NCBI RefSeq assembly: GCF_022539665.2
Contig: NC_081335.1
Span: 4,464,001 to 4,528,000 of the forward strand
DNA from: Daphnia carinata
Lineage: Eukaryota > Arthropoda > Branchiopoda > Diplostraca > Daphniidae
Direction of reading: 5' to 3'
Length of the DNA: 64,000 nucleotides
A model generated the notes under the pieces. The model was not told the origin of the DNA. It saw only the letters and a list, made by a program, of their open reading frames with translations, and searched no databases. Made by a program: the position numbers and the translations under genes. Below are positions 57,336-64,000 of the stretch, piece after piece (position 1 is the stretch's first letter; each line of letters begins with the position of its first letter).

Positions 57336-60300
57336 TTCTAGCAACAAGTGGGAATGAAATTACCATCGAATACGCTCTACCACGACGTAATTCAACTGCT
57401 TACAACGAAACGGTCAAAAAGGGGAGGGGACAATGACCCAATTTAAAATTTTCATTTAGGAGTGTTTTGTTTTAAAATCTAAGAAAAAAAAAAAAAATTC
57501 TCTATCTGAGATCATCTTTTATCTTTTCTTCTAATGAAATGGAACGTGTGACGGTTTGTTTTGTTTGGTTTTTTTTTTTTCGGTTGGAGTTTTGTTTTTA
57601 CTAGAGTATTTTCAAGATTAAAAGACAAGATTCAAAACCGAGTGCTTCGTCAACACTTTACTTGCCTAATATGGTGGAATTCTTTTAGAATGCATAACAA
57701 CTTAAAAAAAAAAATGTGTGTTCACAATCAAGTTGGTTGCGCATAAATCATTCCAATTTGTTGGGGGTGAGGCCCATTCTTATATCTTCAAATCGTCTTT
57801 TTATGCAAAAGCCGTTATCAGATTGGAAGTAAAATAAAGGTGTTAAGTGTTTTTTTGCGCTAAAAATTTAATTCAATCTTCAGTTTCGAAATTGCTTTAG
57901 TTTTCTTCTTCGCTGTAAATGCTGATACTTTTTAAAAACATCTCGTTATATTACGATCTACTTATTGCTATACACTCACTGACATCAGGCCGTACATCTA
58001 ATTTCTCCAAAAGCCCTTTTGAAGGAATGTTTATTACGTAACGCTGTGTGTACATGGTTTAATTGAAAAAATGCCATATCACCGCATTCAAACCTGTTTT
58101 CTCTTTAATGGACCCCATACGGACGTTTGAGGCACAGATGCTGACGTATAGAGATGCGTAGTGGGCAATTGGGCATGGTGGAAAGTTCTTTCACTTGTGC
58201 CTATATGTACTGTAGGCACGCTCTCTCCCGTTTGATAAAGGATACCAGACAGGTGGGCCGAAATAAAAAAAAAAAAGCCTGTCGGAATTCCGCTTTGATG
58301 CATCGAAGTACTCATCTTCTTCGTTTGCTTTTACTTTGCGTCCTCTTCACTTTCAATAACACAGCAGCTCTTTTTCGTTTCTCTTTTCTATTCCGAAATA
58401 TTAACTCTCCTTGAAAATGAAAATGATCGTTAAAAGAAAAAAATGTTTAACGCAGATGTGCTGCTGTTCCTTGGTCAGCTTTGGTTGATTTATTCTGAAT
58501 ATATTAGCCGACGTGGAGGTGCATCTCTGTTTTAATTGCATGTGTGTGTTTGTTTTTACAACGCTTATGGTCTTTGCCTGCCCACTCGTCATTTCAAAAC
58601 GTATAGTACTTAATCAAATAACTGAATAATCATCTGGTTGGACCATGGCATCATAACCACAAGCTTGCGGAGTCCATGCAGATCATCCCGTTAACACCAA
58701 GACATGTGGCGTATACCGATGGCGAAAGCACTGCAAATTTCGCGGCTGTGCAATCATATAGCCATGTAATTGTTATCAGATCATCTTGTACCAATAAAGT
58801 ACACATACGTATGTCCCTTGCTGCGATCCCATTCTCCAGCGTTTTGCACCAAAGTCTTGGAACAAATGTTTTTGCAATACAAGTTAAAATTTCATTGATT
58901 CATTGACAAGCGCAGGTTTACTTTCAAACTACATGAATCGCAATGAATTCGCATTCTGCTTGCCTAGAAACACTAAAGAACGACGCAGTTCTTCGTACTA
59001 TTGCTTTATAGCGGTGAAACTGTACGTAGATACGAATAGTTGATGGCATGCTTGTAATAACAAATCCGTAATATTACGGTGAACTGCTGTCAGCTGCTGT
59101 GGCATCTGTTGTCTGATTGCGAGTATCTCGCTTTGGCTTTTAGCCGTGGCACTGACAAGAATTATTTACGCAATTCTTCCAGTCACCCAGTGGCAAAAAT
59201 GGATGCGCAGTGAATAATAACGGTTTTTTCCGGGTTCTCTCCTTTCTGAACAACAACACGAGATGTTATCGTTTTATTCTGGTGAACTACATCCCATAGC
59301 ATTCTGTTCCGTTTACAATACCATTCATGTCTGTCTACACGAAATTATGCTTTCGAAAACCTTGACCTGCAAGGTCTATATCTTTCATTGTAATCACATT
59401 TCTTGTGCGGATCCTGACCCAGGAGATCGTACCGTCCTTATGACATCTGTACTACATACATTGTTTTTAAAAAATTAAGAACACAAGGGACACTTTGTAT
59501 GTGCGTGTTTAATAATAAACTGAAAGTTTGCAATAGGAAATTCCACTTGTTATTCAATTAGTGCTCGACGAATTGGAACATCGAACAATGAACAGTTGTA
59601 ATACATATACATTCCCCCCGTTGTCCCGAAACTGCGTCTAATGCACTTTAGCCTGCTTTAGTTGCCACCGTAGTGGCAGACAATTAAAAAGCTAGTTCTT
59701 TTTTAGCTCGCTCAGTCAGCCATATCCGGAAGACGTTAGCCCACATTGGTTTCAATTTAACAGGGCGGAATGTTATGTATATTCTCTCAGCACATGTTTA
59801 CGATGGAGCCCAAAGGAAGCTCTTCCGTTGTTTTTTTTTTGTTTTGTTTTTTAACCCTCATCTACTGCAATAAAATTCATTGACTTTTGTCAGTTTATTG
59901 GAGATTTAGTGCCCTACTGGAAAAAAAAAAACTATAACGGGCCTGGAACACAAATAATCAACGGATGGGACATCGAATTATGTCTTCATCATATTTGTGT
60001 GCCGTTTGTTTGGACTCGTCTAAAATATTTATTTGCCATTAACTCTTTCGGCTAAATAAGAAATTAGCGAGAAAGTTTTATTTTTTTTTTTCCGGTCCAG
60101 TGACCGATTGAACTGGATATGTACAATCTTTCTAGCGCTGCACTAAAGATATAGAAATTTAGTGTGCAATTTTCTTTATACGGCGAGTTTTAGTGACTTT
60201 GCGCTGATCGCTTTGTTTGTTGCAATGAAAGTCGACATCATTTCTTATTTCAGTACATAATTCATTTTAAAAAGAAAAGGATGTGTTTGTTCTGTCGATG

Positions 60301-60421
60301 AAGAAACATCCTAGAGCCATTCCTGGTTCGAAACGCAGCTGGAATCGTCCCATAACTATACCAGAAAAGAGACAGCCAGCAAATAACAGTGAAAAATGGA
60401 AGATGAAAACTGTCGTTAATT

Positions 60422-60455
<34 letters not shown>

Positions 60456-63400
60456 TGCGACGTGCGATGCGGGTGGTTGTTAAAGAATTGCGTGAATGTA
60501 CACACAGCGGCCGGTTTTGCGGCCAATATATTCAATGAGCAGCTCGACTGATGAGTCCACGCCTTTTTCTCGCCTTCGAGCGTCATCATGACCGGACCAC
60601 TTGCATAAGGTAATCCCCGCTGACTTGCTAACCTACATCGTCCCGGTCTTACTGTGGTCACCGGACACGGGGCTTATACTTTAATTACGTTGTTGATGTT
60701 TTTTTGTTGAAGACCGATAACCGTTACAATTAAATGTCGAGACAAAGTACTGGAACGCTATTCAGATAATCGATTGCGAATTTTCGAAACAATTGTCAGG
60801 CAATTGTTTGTTATTAGAGTATAAAGTGAGGCTATTTTGCTTGTCGATATTTCAAACAAACTTTAAGTTTCACTGATTTGGATCGCTCGTTCACACGTTT
60901 TTCTTTTGTTTCGTGTCACGCAAATGTTGCGTATGTTTGTGTGTGTGTGTCCTAGCGGCGTATGGATGGACCGGAAATGACCGAATGGGACAAACCCTGT
61001 ATACTTTTCGTTGTTTGATTCCTTGTTAAACAAGTGGAAGGATCTTGGCGTTTGTCTGAAAGTCTTTAACGCGTGACGATCGCAACTGCTGGTTAAGTAC
61101 CTAGGGACATAAACACTAGACTTAATAATGTACGAAAGACTAATTAGACATTTCTGGCCTGCAATCAGCGTACATTGATTGTCGTTGAGTGATATAAAAA
61201 GCCGAACCCCCCTTAAGGATTAAAAACGTACAAGAAAACTATTATGATGGATTGCTTTAAGTACCGTGTTTAAGATCCGGTTTAATCGCCACTGATCGCA
61301 TTCCTTTAGGGGTATAATAACTAATTTCTTTTCTTTGGTATTTCAATTCAGACGTAAATAAGTGGGCATCTAACACGTTTCGGATTAACTAGCCGCCATA
61401 ATCAAAAGGGAAAACCAACCGAACACGATTTGAGGGCAAAACACTAAAAATTAGCTACTTCACGTTATGGTTAACATGTATACATTCGCCCTTTATGTGT
61501 TCTTTTCTTTTTTTTTTTTTTTTTAAAGATTTGCTATCTGTGAAAATAAGAAAGAAAGCAACATAAGAGACGAGGAGGGGGGGGGGAGTGCAAAAGCAAA
61601 TTCTTTTTACAAATACCTTACGGAGCCTTAGGCATTTTGTAACTCGTGTGATTCAGATTAACCTATTCTAGTTTTTTTTTTTTTTTTTCTCTTTAAAAAA
61701 AAAATGAGGTATGTAGGAGAATAAAATTGTTGACAGCCCCAAATACTCGAGAGAAAAAAAAAAACTTGCACTGTCCATAAGCCACATTTTTTCTTTTGTG
61801 CCTTTTGTGATAACAAAAAGAGTAGAACTTTCTTTGAATTTTTCAAAAAATTTCCCATAACAAAATGTACGTCATTAGCAGTGCGGGACAGGTGCAATGC
61901 CGACAACCATACGTACTATATATCTTAAGCAAAAGTAGAAATCAAAGTGTTGTTTCTTTACGAGGCCGTGTAAATAGCGATGCACTATAATGGTAGCATT
62001 GTTCCACACATGTCTTTGAAACTGAAACGCGCAGCGCATAACCAAAAATAGCCGTATTAAAAAGGTATGCCGGTTTCCGGTGAAAAAAAACCATTAACGA
62101 CATACGCGATTTCTTCCCTCTTTCGTTAGCTTTTTTTTTTTTTTTAAATGAAACGAAATGAACAAAACTTTCTTCCTTTTGTCGCATGACATCCGTCATT
62201 GTAAATTCATGTATTACACTGGCTGCAAACAGTTATACTTAATTACGCGTCTTTTACATACTTTCTCCGCCGTGGCTCGGGTGAAAACTGCCTTTGTACG
62301 AAAGCCAATCATATCACCCAGAACTGCGTGACAAATAGCATTGCGTTCGGCCAGGTAAAACTGTGTTTATAATAACAACGTTTAATGGAAAGCGTCCGTT
62401 GTTCGGTTCCGTGTCGATAATAGGTGGTTACATACGTCATGTAATTCTTGTTTTCTAAGGAATTTTGTGATCTCTCGAGATTGCGATATCAAATTGCCTC
62501 AAACATCTGATTCTGATTGAGTGCTATTAACTCGGTTAATAGTTCTGCCTTTTCAAGTTATCGAACAACTTTCTCGTCTATCAAAATCCAATTTCCGCAT
62601 GGGAAAAGAAAAAGGAAAATACTAAACGCCAAGAAAGCCGGTAAAATTTGAAAATGGAGGCGACAGCTCCTCAACGCAGATGTTCTCTAAGAAAAAAAAA
62701 AAAAGACCAAAGAAGAATTTTTGTTTTTGTAAGGAAAAGATGATCTGTAACAAGGATAAATATTGGATAGCCAAACTGACGGTGGGGCCCGAGGCTGTGA
62801 CTATTAAATAATTGATGAAAAAGAAAAACCACAGCAAGAGAAAGAATACGACGACAGGGCAAAAAGAACGACGCTATTATTCGACTCTTGAAATTTTGTT
62901 AGAAAGTACGAGAGATGACACTCACGCCACTGCTGATGTGACGTCGAAATAATGAGGTAAAAATTTCTCATCTCTCGTTTGTATCCCCGGACATTAACAA
63001 GAAAACGTGAAATAACATAACGGTATATATACTTGGAATCCATAAGGCGCTTGACCCGAGACGAAATTCTCTTATCTACGGTGGTAAGTCGGGCATGACT
63101 TTATCGCTATAAATATATTTAATAACAATCCAGTTTATTTTAATTATTATTTTCTAAAAAAAAAATAAGTAAATAAATAAATGGTACGAACGAAATTCTA
63201 ACGTTTTCGCTAACACAGATTGTTTCGTGCTCCGATTACGAGTAAAATCACAAGCCAACAATAATATTTTATAGCTCCTATTTTTAGGAGCTTCGTGAGT
63301 GTTCCTAATACGTGAAACAACAAAAAAAAAAATGTTTGTCTTATAGCCATTGGTATTGGGTTTGCCTCCATAGCGTGCCTATAGATCGCCATGGCGTATA

Positions 63401-64000
63401 CAGAAAAAGACATATCCTCACTGGGAAAAAGGAAGAAGCAGTTTGCGATGGTTTTGCAGCAGCAAGTCGTGCGACAAAATCGAACCATCACAAGAAAGAA
63501 GAAGAGATAAAAAAAATAAAATAAAATAAACGACGTATAGGGGAGAGAAAGCTAGCCTTTTTTTTAGATGCCATCTTTCTTAGGGAAAGAAATAAAAAAA
63601 AAAAAAAAAAAAGGAGCCAAGAAAATAAAGAGCAGATGGCTTCGACACAAAATCATGCCGCGTTTCAGTCCCGTACGGTCAGTGTATTCCCGTTCGCCGT
63701 GCAGGAAAGATTATCTTGTTTCGGGCTCTGAACACAAACACAAGTACCGAACTGTTGTGACCAACTTAGTCTCATCCTCTAGTGTCTATACGTTTTCCGC
63801 CAGCATGGCATTCGCACGCTATTGATCCATCGCCCCACCGTGTTTTGTTTCACATCTCCTCGAATTTTTCATCGGTGTTTTTTTTTTTTTTTCTTGCTGG
63901 GGTAATAATTCTGTTGAGTGTGTGTGTGGAATTAACTATTGCCAAAGTGTTTTGTTCGTTCAATTCTGTGTTACATCACAATCGCTCTAAACGTTTTTGT
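57336..64000. other. 6.7-kb region without a supportable gene
   Basis: I found no exon series, tRNA or mobile element here. The content is A/T homopolymers, short ORFs and a possible SP6 polyadenylation signal near 57833. A minus-strand stretch at about 60475-60645 has higher GC and an open, non-repetitive reading, but no recognised family. The right end could be the flank of another gene. Confidence 0.45.

Noticed and set aside
60320-60345. GGTTCGAA resembling a tRNA T-arm
   Set aside because: No acceptor, D or anticodon arm could be folded around it.
60530-60575. CTGATGAGTCC resembling a hammerhead ribozyme core
   Set aside because: The matching GAAA core strand and closing stems are not found at the required distance.

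Overview
This window is animal nuclear DNA, most likely from a small-genome crustacean. A cladoceran such as Daphnia is my inference, not something the sequence proves. The support is that protein genes are cut into 8-10 short coding exons by compact GT-AG introns (often 60-120 nt), homopolymer A/T runs are abundant, there is a eukaryotic tRNA-Pro with a Pol III T-run, and the secreted proteases have arthropod CLIP architecture. All exon models were built by hand from reading frame, splice sites and intron phase. In every protease model the phases close exactly.

Layout. (1) About 0.2-9.8 kb holds a scattered array of pieces of a class A GPCR-like membrane protein family. Two pieces carry the N-terminal half (244-834 and 5590-6226). 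Three carry the C-terminal TM6/TM7-like half (1596-2075, 3401-3916, 9067-9745). Some are broken by stops or a frameshift, and I could not assemble one complete seven-helix receptor. (2) 10.3-12.6 kb, minus strand, is a complete M14 carboxypeptidase with B-type specificity residue (CP1) and a TATA promoter. (3) A minus-strand tRNA-Pro(AGG) lies at 13.4 kb. (4) 17.5-21.0 kb and 22.6-26.7 kb, plus strand, are two more M14 carboxypeptidases (CP2, CP3) with very long acidic Thr-rich segments before the usual activation domain. CP3 is A-type. CP2 has unusual substrate-pocket residues. (5) 29.1-57.3 kb is a tandem plus-strand array of six trypsin-like serine proteases (SP1-SP6). They share one exon/phase plan: signal peptide, a conserved short propeptide motif, a CLIP domain (missing in SP3), a Thr/Pro-rich Trp-Trp-containing linker, and a catalytic domain with His-Asp-Ser and the trypsin-type Asp. 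(6) 57.3-64 kb shows no gene I can support.

Together the window is a secreted-protease neighbourhood. Trypsin-type enzymes cut after Lys/Arg, a B-type carboxypeptidase would remove the exposed C-terminal Lys/Arg, and an A-type one would trim hydrophobic ends. The CLIP domains and Arg|Ile-Val-Gly-Gly activation sites mean the serine proteases are zymogens activated by another trypsin-like enzyme, as in clotting or melanisation cascades; extracellular processing in gut or cuticle is equally possible. The most novel-looking material is the linker: a Pro-Trp-Trp...Phe-Pro-Tyr/Phe module followed by Thr-rich sequence, and Pro-Trp-Trp-Val-Pro-Asp repeats amplified in SP5 and SP6. Recent gene remodelling is also visible: CLIP deletion by exon fusion, an intron gain, a GC-AG intron and long acidic extensions.
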